Shown piece by piece: positions 14,444 to 23,629 of a stretch of 37,437 bases of DNA. The position numbers and the translations under genes are program-made. The notes below the pieces were generated by a model. It was not told the origin of the DNA. It searched no databases and worked only from the letters and a program-made list of their open reading frames with translations. Origin of the DNA: an uncultured cyanobacterium (GTDB taxonomy: Bacteria > Cyanobacteriota > Cyanobacteriia > Cyanobacteriales > Geitlerinemataceae); contig CALCCD010000131.1 in assembly GCA_937899645.1 (NCBI GenBank), positions 1-37,437 on the forward strand, read 5' to 3'. Each line of letters begins with the position of its first letter. Positions within the stretch are counted from its first letter, which is position 1.

Positions 14444-15604
14444 ATGAACGGCTCGTTTCGCGTCGGTAGTCTATTCGGCATTCCATTTTACGTAAACACC
14501 TCGTGGTTTATCGTCTTGGCGCTCGTCACGCTGAACTACGGCGGACAGCTCGGTGCGACGTTCCCCGAGCTGGGCGGAACGGCAGCGACGCTGCTCGGCC
14601 TCGTCTCCGCGCTGCTGCTGTTTTCGTCAGTTCTCGCCCACGAACTCGGCCACAGCTTCGTCGCAATGAGTCAGGGCATCGAAGTTAAATCGATTTCGCT
14701 GTTCCTATTCGGCGGACTCGCCAGCTTCGATCGCGAATCGAAAACCCCTAGCCAAGCCTTCTGGGTGGCGATCGCGGGGCCGCTCGTCAGCCTCGGTATC
14801 TTCCTAGGGCTGCGCCTGATCCTCAACTCCGCCAGCACGCTCTCGCCGGTTACCGCCATCCTCAGCCTGTTGGCGTCGATCAACCTGGTGCTGGCGCTGT
14901 TTAACCTAATTCCCGGCCTGCCCCTGGACGGCGGCAACGTCCTTAAGGCGATCGTCTGGAAAATCACCGGCGATCCATATAAAGGTGTGGTTTTCGCCGG
15001 TCGCGTCGGTCAGGTTATGGGCTGGCTGGCGATCGGATTGGGGCTAATCCCGATCTTGCTGGGTGGGGTTCCCCAACTTTGGACGATACTGATCGGCTGG
15101 TTCCTGCTGCAAAACGCCGGACGCGCCGCCCAGTCCGCAAAAATCGAGCGTACTCTCTCGAACCGCACCGCCGCCGACGTCGTCTCGCCCAATAGCCCGA
15201 TCGTCCGCCAAGACCTGACTCTGCGCGAATTCGCCAACCAACACGTCATTGGCAACAGCCGCGAGTGGAAGCGTTTCCTGGTCGTCGATGGAGACAAAAA
15301 GCTGGTCGGCGCGATCGCCGTGGACGATACCCGCGCCGTCGCCACCTCCGACTGGGTCAAGACTACCGTCGCCGAACTTACCAAGCCCCTAAGCCTGGAG
15401 ACGATCGCGGCCAACACCTCCCTGCTCGAAGCGCTACAGACCATGGAGCGCCTCGCGCAGAGCGAGTTGCCCGTCGCCGACGAGAACGGCGCGATCGTCG
15501 GCTTGTTCGAGAAAAACACCGCGCTCGAGATTCTGCGCGAAGAGCGCGAGCCCGACCGCAAACGCGAACCCGAACCCGAGCCGACTCTTACAAAAGCGGA
15601 ATAG
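14444..15604 (+). CDS. Site-2 protease family (M50) membrane metalloprotease with CBS domains
   Basis: The 386-residue protein has about six hydrophobic segments. The zinc motif HELGH sits in SSVLAHELGHSFVA (about residue 69), and the second ligand region is NLIPGLPLDGGNVLKAI (about residues 160-175), the LDG motif of S2P enzymes. After the last membrane helix a cytosolic pair of CBS modules follows (residues about 245-370: FLVVDGDKKLVGAIAVDD and ELPVADENGAIVGLFEKNTALEIL), which may bind adenine nucleotides and gate the protease. This architecture (S2P group III, SpoIVFB-like with CBS) is common in cyanobacteria; the physiological substrates, often anti-sigma factors, are not known here. The C-terminus is charged and repetitive. 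A terminator follows at 15690. Confidence 0.93.
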   Translation: MNGSFRVGSLFGIPFYVNTSWFIVLALVTLNYGGQLGATFPELGGTAATLLGLVSALLLFSSVLAHELGHSFVAMSQGIEVKSISLFLFGGLASFDRESKTPSQAFWVAIAGPLVSLGIFLGLRLILNSASTLSPVTAILSLLASINLVLALFNLIPGLPLDGGNVLKAIVWKITGDPYKGVVFAGRVGQVMGWLAIGLGLIPILLGGVPQLWTILIGWFLLQNAGRAAQSAKIERTLSNRTAADVVSPNSPIVRQDLTLREFANQHVIGNSREWKRFLVVDGDKKLVGAIAVDDTRAVATSDWVKTTVAELTKPLSLETIAANTSLLEALQTMERLAQSELPVADENGAIVGLFEKNTALEILREEREPDRKREPEPEPTLTKAE

Positions 15605-15689
15605 ATCCGGAAAGGCTATATCCAGCGGCCCCGCTAGTCTCGTTCGCGCATTATTCGGGCGAAATCCGCTTACCTCTGCTACAATTTGA

Positions 15690-15721
15690 CCCTCTGATAT
15701 CGCATCAGGGGGCGTTTTTTT
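15690..15721 (+). terminator. Intrinsic terminator after the S2P protease gene
   Basis: CCCTCTGAT and ATCAGGGGG pair around a short ATCGC-type loop and are followed by GCG and a run of seven T residues (15715-15721). Confidence 0.85.
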
Positions 15722-15965
15722 GTCTCGTGCAATACAGAGTGAAAGCGCACTTTGCTATCTCGCTCGCTCGGGCGGTGGCTGAAATAAAAAACATGAGCTA
15801 ACCTACACGTAGATCGAAAAAAGCTCGTCAAGCCCAGCGTGGAAAGCCGCAGAATTTACGTCGTTTTCTTTCCGAGCCATCTAATTTAAATAGATGTACG
15901 ACTATCTGTCATAAGCGACAATTCTTCGCCTCCCCAACGCGGCTCGCGCTAGCTTTAATTTTCTG

Positions 15966-15993
15966 TTAACAATTTGCACGATTGCGGTATACT
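15966..15993 (+). promoter_or_regulatory. Candidate sigA promoter
   Basis: TTAACA (15966-15971) and TATACT (15988-15993) are separated by 16 bp, a good SigA-type promoter. Transcription would start near 16000, giving a leader of about 270 nt before the sigA ATG. Confidence 0.55.
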
Positions 15994-16270
15994 TGCCCGG
16001 CATGTGGCATCTGCGAAGAGCAGAGCGCATCTGCCGAGTCAGTCATCCGTACTCTCTACAACTGTGCAGACCTTCCGATCGGGGCGCACCTGTCAGTATT
16101 CCTCCAATCAGGCAATACTTCGGCTCGGTGTCGAATTCCGGGTGGGACTTAATGTCAATTCTTCGCAGGTTGGCGACATTTTACGTGTTGTCACTGCGTT
16201 GGGTGTCTGCATTATCGAGCCCGGATAACTCATAGCATTGACGACCAAATAGGAGTACGAGGAACGCAGA

Positions 16271-17575
16271 ATGACCCAGGCGAACAATGTCATCGTTCAA
16301 CCTGCTGGCGACGTCGCGCAGCTTTCTGGTGAAGGAAAGCTCGGCGCAACGGACAGCAAAAGCCTTGAGGCGCAAGCTGACGAGCTGCTACGATCGTCAG
16401 CCAGCAGTGCTGGGTCGAAGAAAGCGACGAAAACAACCAAGTCGCGCTCCAAGCGCCGTACTCCGGCCACAGTGAAGAAGAAGCACTACACCGAAGACTC
16501 GATCCGTCTTTACTTACAAGAGATCGGTCGTATCCGCTTGCTACGCGCTGATGAAGAGATCGAGCTGGCGCGCCTGATTGAAGACTTGCTCTATCTCGAG
16601 TGCATCCTCGAAAACTACGAAGATCTTCACGACGTCGAGCTGAGCGAACCGGAGTGGGCGCGCCTTGCTTGGTTCGCCGACCCGATTCGTCTCGGAGTCG
16701 TCGAAGCTGCGAAAGACAGCAAGCCGGACACGGAAAAGGACGTGTGGCCGAAAGTCCAGACCGCCCTGGAGTCGGTTTCTCCCGAGCAGCAGAAAGATTG
16801 GGAAGCCGCACGGCGCAAGTTCACCAATTCGTTCCGCACGCGCCTGTTCAAGAACCGCCGCGCCAAAGACAAAATGGTTCAGTCGAACCTGCGTCTGGTG
16901 GTCTCGATCGCTAAGAAATATATGAATCGCGGCCTGTCGTTCCAGGATCTGATCCAGGAAGGGAGTCTCGGCTTGATTCGCGCCGCCGAGAAGTTCGACC
17001 ACGAGAAAGGTTACAAGTTCTCGACGTATGCGACCTGGTGGATTCGTCAGGCGATTACCCGCGCGATCGCCGACCAGTCGCGGACGATTCGCCTGCCGGT
17101 TCACCTGTACGAGACCATCTCGCGCATCAAGAAAACTACGAAGCTGCTCTCCCAGGAGATGGGTCGCAAGCCGACCGAGGAAGAGATCGCCACCAAGATG
17201 GAGATGACGATCGAGAAGCTGCGCTTTATCGCGAAGTCGGCGCAGCTGCCGATTTCGCTGGAAACTCCGATCGGTAAGGAAGAAGATTCGCGCCTCGGCG
17301 ACTTCATCGAGTCCGATGGCGAAACGCCGGAAGACCAGGTCTCGAAGAGCCTGCTGCGCGAAGATCTCGAAAGCGTCCTCGACACCCTCAGCCCCCGAGA
17401 GCGCGACGTGCTGCGCTTGCGCTACGGCCTCGACGACGGTCGTATGAAAACCCTTGAAGAAATCGGCCAGATCTTCAACGTGACTCGCGAGCGCATCCGC
17501 CAAATCGAAGCAAAAGCGCTGCGCAAGCTGCGTCACCCCAACCGCAACAGCATCCTGAAGGAGTACATCCGTTAG
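16271..17575 (+). CDS. sigA: Principal RNA polymerase sigma factor SigA (group 1)
   Basis: The 434-residue protein contains sigma region 1.2 ([21 protein letters not shown], residues 76-97), region 2 ([20 protein letters not shown] through [20 protein letters not shown], 199-270, recognising the -10 box), region 3 ([17 protein letters not shown]) and region 4 ([19 protein letters not shown] and [19 protein letters not shown], binding the -35 box). The highly conserved block from region 2 to the C-terminus identifies the essential housekeeping sigma of cyanobacteria. The N-terminal 70 residues are low-complexity and basic. Between regions 1.2 and 2 (about 105-195) the linker is longer and more divergent than in the SigA proteins I recall. 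The ATG is preceded by GAGGA (16259-16263). Confidence 0.97.
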   Translation: MTQANNVIVQPAGDVAQLSGEGKLGATDSKSLEAQADELLRSSASSAGSKKATKTTKSRSKRRTPATVKKKHYTEDSIRLYLQEIGRIRLLRADEEIELARLIEDLLYLECILENYEDLHDVELSEPEWARLAWFADPIRLGVVEAAKDSKPDTEKDVWPKVQTALESVSPEQQKDWEAARRKFTNSFRTRLFKNRRAKDKMVQSNLRLVVSIAKKYMNRGLSFQDLIQEGSLGLIRAAEKFDHEKGYKFSTYATWWIRQAITRAIADQSRTIRLPVHLYETISRIKKTTKLLSQEMGRKPTEEEIATKMEMTIEKLRFIAKSAQLPISLETPIGKEEDSRLGDFIESDGETPEDQVSKSLLREDLESVLDTLSPRERDVLRLRYGLDDGRMKTLEEIGQIFNVTRERIRQIEAKALRKLRHPNRNSILKEYIR

Positions 17576-17612
17576 GTCGTAAGTCCTTCGAGAACGCTGT
17601 TGAATAGTTAAG

Positions 17613-17643
17613 ACGCGAGCTTCCCCGGGAGGCTCGCGTTTTT
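17613..17643 (+). terminator. Intrinsic terminator of sigA
   Basis: ACGCGAGC and GCTCGCGT bracket a short GC-rich loop (TTCCCCGGGAG) and are followed by five T residues. It lies about 40 nt after the sigA stop. Confidence 0.88.
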
Positions 17644-17659
17644 CGATCGCGGCAACATG

Positions 17660-17823
17660 AGAAGTCCGAATTCTAAACTCGCCGGTCTCTCTTCATTACT
17701 CGGAAGCAGTTAAGAAGTCGTACTTTTGGGCTACACACCGATCTCGGCAAGCTTGAGAAGTACGACTTCTGAGATTGCCCGCTCCGTTCCAGCATTCGGA
17801 GCGAGATGAGAAGTCGGACTTCT
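17660..17823. repeat. Array of four 15-bp palindromes AGAAGTNNNACTTCT
   Basis: The copies start at 17660, 17713, 17756 and 17809. Copies 3 (AGAAGTACGACTTCT) and 4 (AGAAGTCGGACTTCT) are perfect in both arms, copy 2 has one change, and copy 1 (AGAAGTCCGAATTCT) one. Start-to-start distances are 53, 43 and 53 bp, close to 5, 4 and 5 turns of B-DNA, so all sites face the same side. Flanks are loosely similar (CGG..AGC..TTG before, GGG or GAG after). Position, about 110 nt upstream of chlD, suggests an operator array; a cluster of dispersed REP units is the alternative. Confidence 0.75.
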
Positions 17824-17932
17824 GGGATGCTGCCCGATCGCGCTCAATCGCCTCGCCAACCCCAACTCGTTCTCTGTAGTACGATCGAACGAGCTTAAAA
17901 AAACTATTTCATATCTTCCCCGCGAGTTTTAT

Positions 17933-19996
17933 ATGTCCGCGCTTGCGTCCGAACCCACCATCACGAACTTTCCGCTCGCCGCCGTCATCGGCCAGGACGC
18001 GATCAAACTCGCGCTGCTGCTCTCCGCCGTCGATCCCAGCCTCGGCGGTGTTGCGATCGCCGGACGGCGCGGTACAGCTAAATCCGTCATGGCGCGCGCG
18101 ATCCACTCGCTATTGCCGCCGATCGAGGTCGTCAAAGACTCGCTCAGCAATTGCGATCCGAAAACGCCCGACACCTGGGACGATCGCGCCCTGGAAACCT
18201 ACGGAAACTCGACCAACGGCAACAGCGCTGACGATATCGAAGTTCCGACACAGATTATCCGCGCGCCCTTCGTGCAGATCCCGCTGAACACCACCGAAGA
18301 TCGCCTGATCGGTTCGGTCGATGTCGAGCAATCGGTACGGCAAGGCGAGCCGGTGTTTCAACCCGGACTGTTGGCGCAGGCGAATCGTGGCGTGCTTTAC
18401 GTTGACGAGATCAACTTGCTCGACGACCAGATCTCGAACCTGCTGTTGGGCGTCCTCACCGAAGGCCGCAACCAAATCGAGCGGGAGGGTATCAGCTTCC
18501 AGCACCCCTGCCGCCCGCTGCTGATCGCCACCTACAACCCGGAAGAGGGGCCGTTGCGCGAACACCTACTCGATCGCATTGCGATTACGCTGTCCGCCGA
18601 TCGCGTGCTGGCCTTGGAAGAGCGCGTCGCGGCGGTCGATCGCGTGCTGGACTACGCGCGATCGCCCGAAGCGTTCCTCCGGCAGTTCGACGACGACATC
18701 GACGGCCTCAAGACGCAAATCTTGCTCGCCCGCGAGTGGCTCGAGGACGTGAGCGTCAAGCCCGAGCAAATCGAATACCTCGTTACCGAAGCGATTCGCG
18801 GCGGCGTCCAGGGACATCGCGCCGAGCTGTTCGCCATCCGCGTCGCCAAAGCCTCCGCCGCGCTGGACGGACGCACCGAAGTGAATGCCGATGACCTGCG
18901 AACCGCCGTCGAGCTGGTGATTTTACCCCGCGCGACGGTCATCCAAACGCCGCCGGATGAAGACGAACAGCAGCCGCCTCCGCCGCCCCCGCCGCCGAGC
19001 AATGAAGACGAGGACGACGACCAACAGGACAATAGCGAGGACGACGATAACGACGAGGACAATGAAGACGATCGGCCGGAAGACGAGTCCGTGCCCGATC
19101 TGCCCGAAGAGTTTTTGTTCGATCCCGAAGGCGTGATTATGGACGACGATGTGATGGCCTTCGCGCAGACGATGCAAAAGGGCGGCAGTTCCGGCAGTCG
19201 CGGTTTGATTTTCTCGGAGGATCGCGGGCGCTACATCAAGCCGATGCTGCCGCGCGGCAAGGTTCGTCGGATTGCGGTCGATGCGACGCTGCGTGCTGCC
19301 GCGCCGTACCAGAAAGCGCGCCGCCAGCGCACGCCCGATCGCAACGTGATCGTCGAGCAGAGCGATCTACGAGAAAAGCGTCTGGCGCGCAAAGCCGGTG
19401 CGCTGGTGGTCTTCGTGGTCGATGCGTCGGGTTCGATGGCGCTCAACCGGATGAATGCTGCGAAAGGTGCGGTAATTCAGCTCCTCAACGAGGCGTACCA
19501 GAGCCGCGACCAAATCGCGCTGATTCCGTTCCGGGGCGAGCAGGCCGAGGTGTTGCTGCCGCCAACGCGATCGATTTCGATGGCGCGCAACCGCCTGGAG
19601 ACGATGGCCTGCGGGGGCGGTTCGCCGCTGGCGCACGGCCTGACCCAGGCGGCGCGGATCTGCACGAACGCGCAGGGTTCGGGTGATGTCGGCCAGACGG
19701 TCATCGTGGCGATTACCGACGGGCGCGGCAATATTCCGCTGGCGCGATCGCTGGGCGAGCCGATTCCCGATGGCGAGAAGCCGGATATCAAAGAGGAACT
19801 GCTCGACATCGCGGGCAAGATTCGCGGCCTGGGGATTCAGTTCCTGGTGATTAACTCCGAGCGGCAATTCGTTTCGACGGGCTTCGCGAAGAAAATTGCC
19901 GAGCGGGCGGGCGGCAAGTACTATCATCTGCCGAAGGCGACCGACCAGGCGATCGCGGCCACGACGCAGAATGCGCTGCGCGACGCGATCGGTTAG
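17933..19996 (+). CDS. chlD: Magnesium chelatase subunit D
   Basis: The 687-residue protein has an N-terminal AAA+ domain (Walker A GRRGTAKS at residues 44-51; Walker [13 protein letters not shown] about 154-165), a proline-rich then strongly acidic linker (341-384, with eight consecutive prolines and D/E runs), and a C-terminal von Willebrand A domain with MIDAS motif DASGSM (497-502) and ITDGRGN. ChlD forms the ATPase platform with ChlI and, with ChlH, inserts Mg into protoporphyrin IX, the first step committed to chlorophyll. Length and all signature features are normal. It is convergent with the sugar-kinase gene, only 7 nt away. The palindrome array upstream is a candidate control region. 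Confidence 0.97.
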   Translation: MSALASEPTITNFPLAAVIGQDAIKLALLLSAVDPSLGGVAIAGRRGTAKSVMARAIHSLLPPIEVVKDSLSNCDPKTPDTWDDRALETYGNSTNGNSADDIEVPTQIIRAPFVQIPLNTTEDRLIGSVDVEQSVRQGEPVFQPGLLAQANRGVLYVDEINLLDDQISNLLLGVLTEGRNQIEREGISFQHPCRPLLIATYNPEEGPLREHLLDRIAITLSADRVLALEERVAAVDRVLDYARSPEAFLRQFDDDIDGLKTQILLAREWLEDVSVKPEQIEYLVTEAIRGGVQGHRAELFAIRVAKASAALDGRTEVNADDLRTAVELVILPRATVIQTPPDEDEQQPPPPPPPPSNEDEDDDQQDNSEDDDNDEDNEDDRPEDESVPDLPEEFLFDPEGVIMDDDVMAFAQTMQKGGSSGSRGLIFSEDRGRYIKPMLPRGKVRRIAVDATLRAAAPYQKARRQRTPDRNVIVEQSDLREKRLARKAGALVVFVVDASGSMALNRMNAAKGAVIQLLNEAYQSRDQIALIPFRGEQAEVLLPPTRSISMARNRLETMACGGGSPLAHGLTQAARICTNAQGSGDVGQTVIVAITDGRGNIPLARSLGEPIPDGEKPDIKEELLDIAGKIRGLGIQFLVINSERQFVSTGFAKKIAERAGGKYYHLPKATDQAIAATTQNALRDAIG

Positions 19997-20003
19997 AGGC
20001 CAA

Positions 20004-21038
20004 TCATTCCTCGAGTAGCGCCGTTAGCGCCGCTTTCATATCGACGATCGAGGTGGTTGCGGTGCCGAACTGGCGTACGACGAGGCTCGCGGCCAGATTC
20101 CCGAGTACGATCGCCTCCCACATCGTCGCGCCGCAGCACATCGCCAGGGTCAGCGTTGCCGCCACGGTGTCGCCCGCACCGGTCACGTCGAACACGTCCG
20201 TGCGGTTAAAGGCGGGGACGTGGTGGGTCTCGCCCTGGCGATCGAATAGCGCCATGCCATCGCCGCCGCACGTAATTAAGATGTAGCTCGCCTCGGTGCG
20301 CTCCAGCAGGATTTCGCCCGCCCGCTGCAAGCTGGCCGCATCAACGATCGCGACGCCCGATGCCAGCTCGGCTTCCGGCAGGTTCGGTGTAAACACCGTC
20401 GCACCCCGATAGCGCTCGAGACCCGTTTGAGCATCGACGATCGTACGCGGGTGCTCTAGCGCTGCCGCGATCGCCGCTGCACTAAAAACGCCGTCGCCGT
20501 AGTCCGAGCAGACCACCGCGTCCGCCCCGGCCACCCGGCTGCTGAGAAATGCCGCCAGCTCTCGATCGATCGCCGCTGGCATGGGCGCATCGGACTTGCG
20601 ATCGACCCGCACCATCTGCTGCGTCACCGACTGGCGGGCGTGGCCGGAAATCCGGGTTTTCGTGACGGTCGGTCGATCGCGATCGACGACGATCCCCGAC
20701 GTATCGATCCCCGCCGCCGCGAAGATACTACGCAGCGCCTCGCCCTGGCTGTCCGCCCCGATTGTGCCCGCGACGGTCACCTGTGCGCCCAGCTTCGCTA
20801 GGTTGTAGACCGCATTTGCGCCGCCGCCGGGGATTTGCCGCGTGCTTTCGTGGCGTAGGATCGCGACGGGCGCTTCGCGAGAGATGCGCTCGACCTCACC
20901 GGTGAGGAACTCGTCGAGGGTTAGGTCGCCTGCAACCAGGACGCGGGCTTCGGGAAAGCGATCGAGGATGGCTTCGAGCCCGTTCTGGGCGTCGCGCAGG
21001 CGCTGGAGCACGTCGCGATCGAGCGAGTATTGAATCAT
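20004..21038 (-). CDS. rfaE1: PfkB-family kinase, RfaE1-like (D-glycero-beta-D-manno-heptose-7-phosphate kinase)
   Basis: The 344-residue protein is a ribokinase-fold enzyme: VLVAGDLTLDEFLTGEVERISREAPV near the N-terminus, RQIPGGGANAVYNLAKLGAQVTVAG (sugar-binding GG), DYGDGVFS, TPNLPEAE, and the C-terminal catalytic motif DVTGAGDTVAATLTLAM containing the base Asp. This set is typical of the kinase half of HldE/RfaE. The cytidylyl/adenylyl-transferase half is absent, so it would be the stand-alone kinase of ADP-heptose synthesis for lipopolysaccharide; a related sugar kinase is possible. ATG 21038 (MIQYSLDRD) is preferred to a GTG 9 nt upstream. Its stop faces chlD. Confidence 0.82.
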   Translation of the reverse strand: MIQYSLDRDVLQRLRDAQNGLEAILDRFPEARVLVAGDLTLDEFLTGEVERISREAPVAILRHESTRQIPGGGANAVYNLAKLGAQVTVAGTIGADSQGEALRSIFAAAGIDTSGIVVDRDRPTVTKTRISGHARQSVTQQMVRVDRKSDAPMPAAIDRELAAFLSSRVAGADAVVCSDYGDGVFSAAAIAAALEHPRTIVDAQTGLERYRGATVFTPNLPEAELASGVAIVDAASLQRAGEILLERTEASYILITCGGDGMALFDRQGETHHVPAFNRTDVFDVTGAGDTVAATLTLAMCCGATMWEAIVLGNLAASLVVRQFGTATTSIVDMKAALTALLEE

Positions 21039-21149
21039 GGTCGGCACGAAGGGGGGTCAAACGGCAGCCGGGAGCGGTCTGATTATAGGGGCGCGCTCGA
21101 TCGCGATCGCCGCACTCGGCCCCCGCCGAGAGAATTTGTCGAAAATTAG

Positions 21150-21179
21150 TTGGCGTCGCGCGAGCGGCGGTGCTATTAT
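21150..21179 (+). promoter_or_regulatory. Promoter of tRNA-Val
   Basis: TTGGCG (21150-21155) and TATTAT (21174-21179) are separated by 18 bp and lie 12 nt before the tRNA, a good sigma-70-type promoter. Confidence 0.75.
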
Positions 21180-21191
21180 TTAAGCCGCTTC

Positions 21192-21265
21192 GGACGCATA
21201 GCTCAGTTGGTTAGAGCACCACGTTGACATCGTGGGGGTCACTGGTTCGAGTCCAGTTGTGTCCA
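21192..21265 (+). tRNA. trnV: tRNA-Val (anticodon GAC)
   Basis: The 74-nt sequence folds into a full cloverleaf. Acceptor GGACGCA pairs with TGTGTCC (one G-T), D arm GCTC-AGTTGGTTA-GAGC, anticodon stem CCACG/CGTGG with loop TTGACAT giving anticodon GAC, T arm ACTGG-TTCGAGT-CCAGT, discriminator A. It reads valine codons GUC/GUU. CCA is not encoded. No clear terminator is visible in the next 80 nt. Confidence 0.97.
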
Positions 21266-21349
21266 TTTTCCTGTCCTGAAGTCCTGACCTTAAAGACTCA
21301 GCTTTTGGCGTCGCGGCCTGTTTCCCCAGTAACGCGAGAAGACGTTTGC

Positions 21350-23629
21350 CTACTCGCAGCTCCAGACTTCTCCTGGCGGCGGTGCGTAAGCTTCGTAGCC
21401 CGCTGCATCCAGATTCGAGAGTTCGATCCAGCCGCTTTCCGTGCCGTTTGCGATCGCGGCAGGTTCGGCCTCGGCGGTCGGGCTTTGCGGGCTCGGCGGA
21501 GCTGGCGGCGCGATCGCTGTATCGGCTGGCGCTGCGGCGGCGGGCGGCGTACAGAACGAAAGCTGTAGCCAGTGGCGATCGATCGTCTTGTCGATTGCCT
21601 TGACCTCGACGATCGTCCCCGCCGCCAGCGCTGCGTCGAGGGCCGGAGCCGCATCGAGCTTGTCTTGGCGCAGTACGACGGCATCCTTGAGGGCGAGCTG
21701 CTGGCCGACGGTTAATGGCGACTCCGGGCTCGCAGCGGTCGGGTTGGTCGCGCCTGCGCTGGCCGTCGCGCGATCGGCGTCCGGCGTTTCGCTGGCCGCT
21801 TCGATTTCGGTGTCCGCAGCCGCGTTGTCCGCACGATCGAAGGCGAGCTGCGAGCCGCCGCGACCCAGCAGCGCGAGCGCGACAAACCCGGCTACCAGCG
21901 CCAGAGGCACGCAAATCGCCAGGGCGATCGAAATCGGAGACCGACGCTTCGGCGCGATCGCCGTGTCGAGCTCGGCAGACAGGTCGCGATCGCTGGTTTC
22001 GGGCAGCGGCTCGGGCAGCGGCTGCAAGCACTCCGCCAGCTCGGCAGCGCCGACCTGCTTGCCGTTGGGCTTGACCTGGAGCCGCAGCAGCGCCACGGTG
22101 ACGTTATCGTGGCCGTTCTGGGTGTTGGCGATTTCGATCAGGCGGTGGGCGGCTCCCTTCAGCGATGTCGCAGGGTCGAGCAGTGGCTGTAGCTCGCTTT
22201 GCCAGTGCTGCTCGACGCGATCGTAGTCGCTCAGGCCGTCGGAGCAGAGCAAAATCACGCTGTCCTCGTTGAGGATAAAGCGCTGAATCGTCGGGTAGAG
22301 GTTGCTCGAAGCGCTCATGCCCAGGGCTTGTACCAGTGAACCGGCGGTGGGTTGGTGGACGGCGGCGCGGTAAAAGGCATAGCCGAGGCGCACTTCCCGA
22401 CTCGCGACGTCGTCATCGACCGTCAGCGAGTAGAAGGCGTTGCGGTTGACCAGGTAGGCGCGGCTGTCGCCGATGTGGGAGACAAATAAATCGCTGCGAT
22501 CGCCCTGTCCCATGACCAGGGTCGTGCCCATGCGCTGGCGTCCCTGACGCTGCTCGCTGTTGTTGCGCTTGCCGATCGTATCGTTGGCCTCGGCGATCGC
22601 CGCGCGCACCCGGTCGATTTTTTCCGGGCGCAATACGGACGAATGCGAGGCTTCTAGGTCGCCGACGCGCGCGGCCATCGTCTCGATCGCCAAGCTCGAG
22701 GCGATATCGCCGCCTTCATGACCGCCGACACCGTCGCAAACGACACCGAGGATGCGATCGCCCACCGGTACGGCAGCGTCGTTGATGGGGAAGCAGGCGT
22801 CTTCGTTGCGCGTCCGACTCGGGCCGCGATCGCTTAGGGTCGCCACTTGCCAAGAATAGTCACGCGTGGTTTGCAGGCGGTCGCGGGCGCGATCGAGGGC
22901 GCGCTGCACCTGCTCGGGCGTACGCAACCGTTCGTCGACGATCGAGTCGCAGAGCTGAGAGAAAAACTCGCGCAGTGGCGATTTGGTCGAGGGAACCCAG
23001 CGCCGCCAGACGTGGCCGAGTTTGTCGAAGGTCGGTTCTGGCCTACCGACATCGGACACGAGCTGAGCCAGGCGCACGAACGAGCCCTCGACGCGCAGCT
23101 CCTGGGGGGCGAGCAGCGTACTGGCTACACCTTCGTGCAGGCAGGCTCCCCACAGCGCCGCCAACTGCCAGAGCCAGCCCACGCGGTGGAGATCGTCCGC
23201 CCCGTCCCAAGCGTGGGAGATGCGGTCGAGAGGTCGCCAGGAGCCGTCAGCGCGGCGCTCGATCGGGGCGTTCTCCAGCAGCCAAATCGCGTGGCCGTCT
23301 GCCGAGGGCCAACCTGCCGAGCCGTAGATTTGCGGGACGTTCCAGCGGAATGGAAACAGCCGCAGGTAGGCGCGAATTTCGTCGGGGACAGTCTCGGGAA
23401 CGTGGGGCAGCAGGCCGGGGTGGGTGTCGAGATACACTCGATCGCCTTTGAGCACGTAGCGCTCGTCGAGGATCCGCGGCAGGGGCGCGCGATCCCTACC
23501 GGTCTCGATCGCCCAGAGGTAGCGCTTCGGCAGCAGCGTCCGACAGCGCTGACAAAACTTATTGCGCTCGGCGTTCGGTGCTTGACACGAAGTATTCGGA
23601 CAATAGATTTGTGTCGCGTCGCGATCCAT
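21350..23629 (-). CDS. PP2C-type Ser/Thr phosphatase with zinc-ribbon, transmembrane helix and SH3-like tail
   Basis: The 759-residue protein begins with a zinc ribbon (YCPNTSC...NKFCQRC, residues 9-29), followed by a roughly 220-residue region resembling a protein-kinase-like fold without catalytic residues. The PP2C domain spans about 260-517: SDRGPSRTRNEDA, VVCDGVGGHEGGDIAS, MGTTLVM, SHIGDSRAYL, LCSDGLSDY and NGHDNVTVAL, supplying the metal-binding Asp residues. A single transmembrane segment (about 564-588, ISIALAICVPLALVAGFVAL) leads to an Ala/Pro-rich linker and a C-terminal SH3-like module (LDAALAAGTIVEVKAID...WIELSNLDAAGYE). It probably dephosphorylates Ser/Thr phosphoproteins at the membrane. 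ATG 23629 (MDRDATQIYC) places the zinc ribbon at the start, as in homologues. Confidence 0.87.
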   Translation of the reverse strand: MDRDATQIYCPNTSCQAPNAERNKFCQRCRTLLPKRYLWAIETGRDRAPLPRILDERYVLKGDRVYLDTHPGLLPHVPETVPDEIRAYLRLFPFRWNVPQIYGSAGWPSADGHAIWLLENAPIERRADGSWRPLDRISHAWDGADDLHRVGWLWQLAALWGACLHEGVASTLLAPQELRVEGSFVRLAQLVSDVGRPEPTFDKLGHVWRRWVPSTKSPLREFFSQLCDSIVDERLRTPEQVQRALDRARDRLQTTRDYSWQVATLSDRGPSRTRNEDACFPINDAAVPVGDRILGVVCDGVGGHEGGDIASSLAIETMAARVGDLEASHSSVLRPEKIDRVRAAIAEANDTIGKRNNSEQRQGRQRMGTTLVMGQGDRSDLFVSHIGDSRAYLVNRNAFYSLTVDDDVASREVRLGYAFYRAAVHQPTAGSLVQALGMSASSNLYPTIQRFILNEDSVILLCSDGLSDYDRVEQHWQSELQPLLDPATSLKGAAHRLIEIANTQNGHDNVTVALLRLQVKPNGKQVGAAELAECLQPLPEPLPETSDRDLSAELDTAIAPKRRSPISIALAICVPLALVAGFVALALLGRGGSQLAFDRADNAAADTEIEAASETPDADRATASAGATNPTAASPESPLTVGQQLALKDAVVLRQDKLDAAPALDAALAAGTIVEVKAIDKTIDRHWLQLSFCTPPAAAAPADTAIAPPAPPSPQSPTAEAEPAAIANGTESGWIELSNLDAAGYEAYAPPPGEVWSCE

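Larger units (their letters stand above)
15605..16270. other. Intergenic region and long sigA leader
   Basis: This 666-nt stretch holds the terminator of the protease gene (15690-15721), a small palindrome CATCTA-7nt-TAGATG (15878-15896), a candidate promoter (15966-15993) and then about 270 nt of apparent untranslated leader. Short open frames in 15974-16235 have no family similarity or ribosome-binding site and are not called. Confidence 0.6.
17576..17932. other. Intergenic region between sigA and chlD
   Basis: Contents are the sigA terminator (17613-17643), four phased 15-bp palindromes (17660-17823) and an AT-rich stretch (17890-17932) just before chlD that should hold its promoter, although no clear -10/-35 pair is recognised. 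No gene is seen. Confidence 0.7.

Noticed and set aside
15974-16235. Short ORFs in the sigA leader
   Set aside because: No Shine-Dalgarno, no family similarity and overlapping frames; more likely untranslated leader.
16541-17536. A 331-codon minus-strand frame opposite sigA
   Set aside because: Antisense shadow of a highly conserved gene; no homology or ribosome-binding site.
17660-17823. CRISPR-like array
   Set aside because: Repeats are only 15 bp, imperfect and unequally spaced, with no cas gene in the window.
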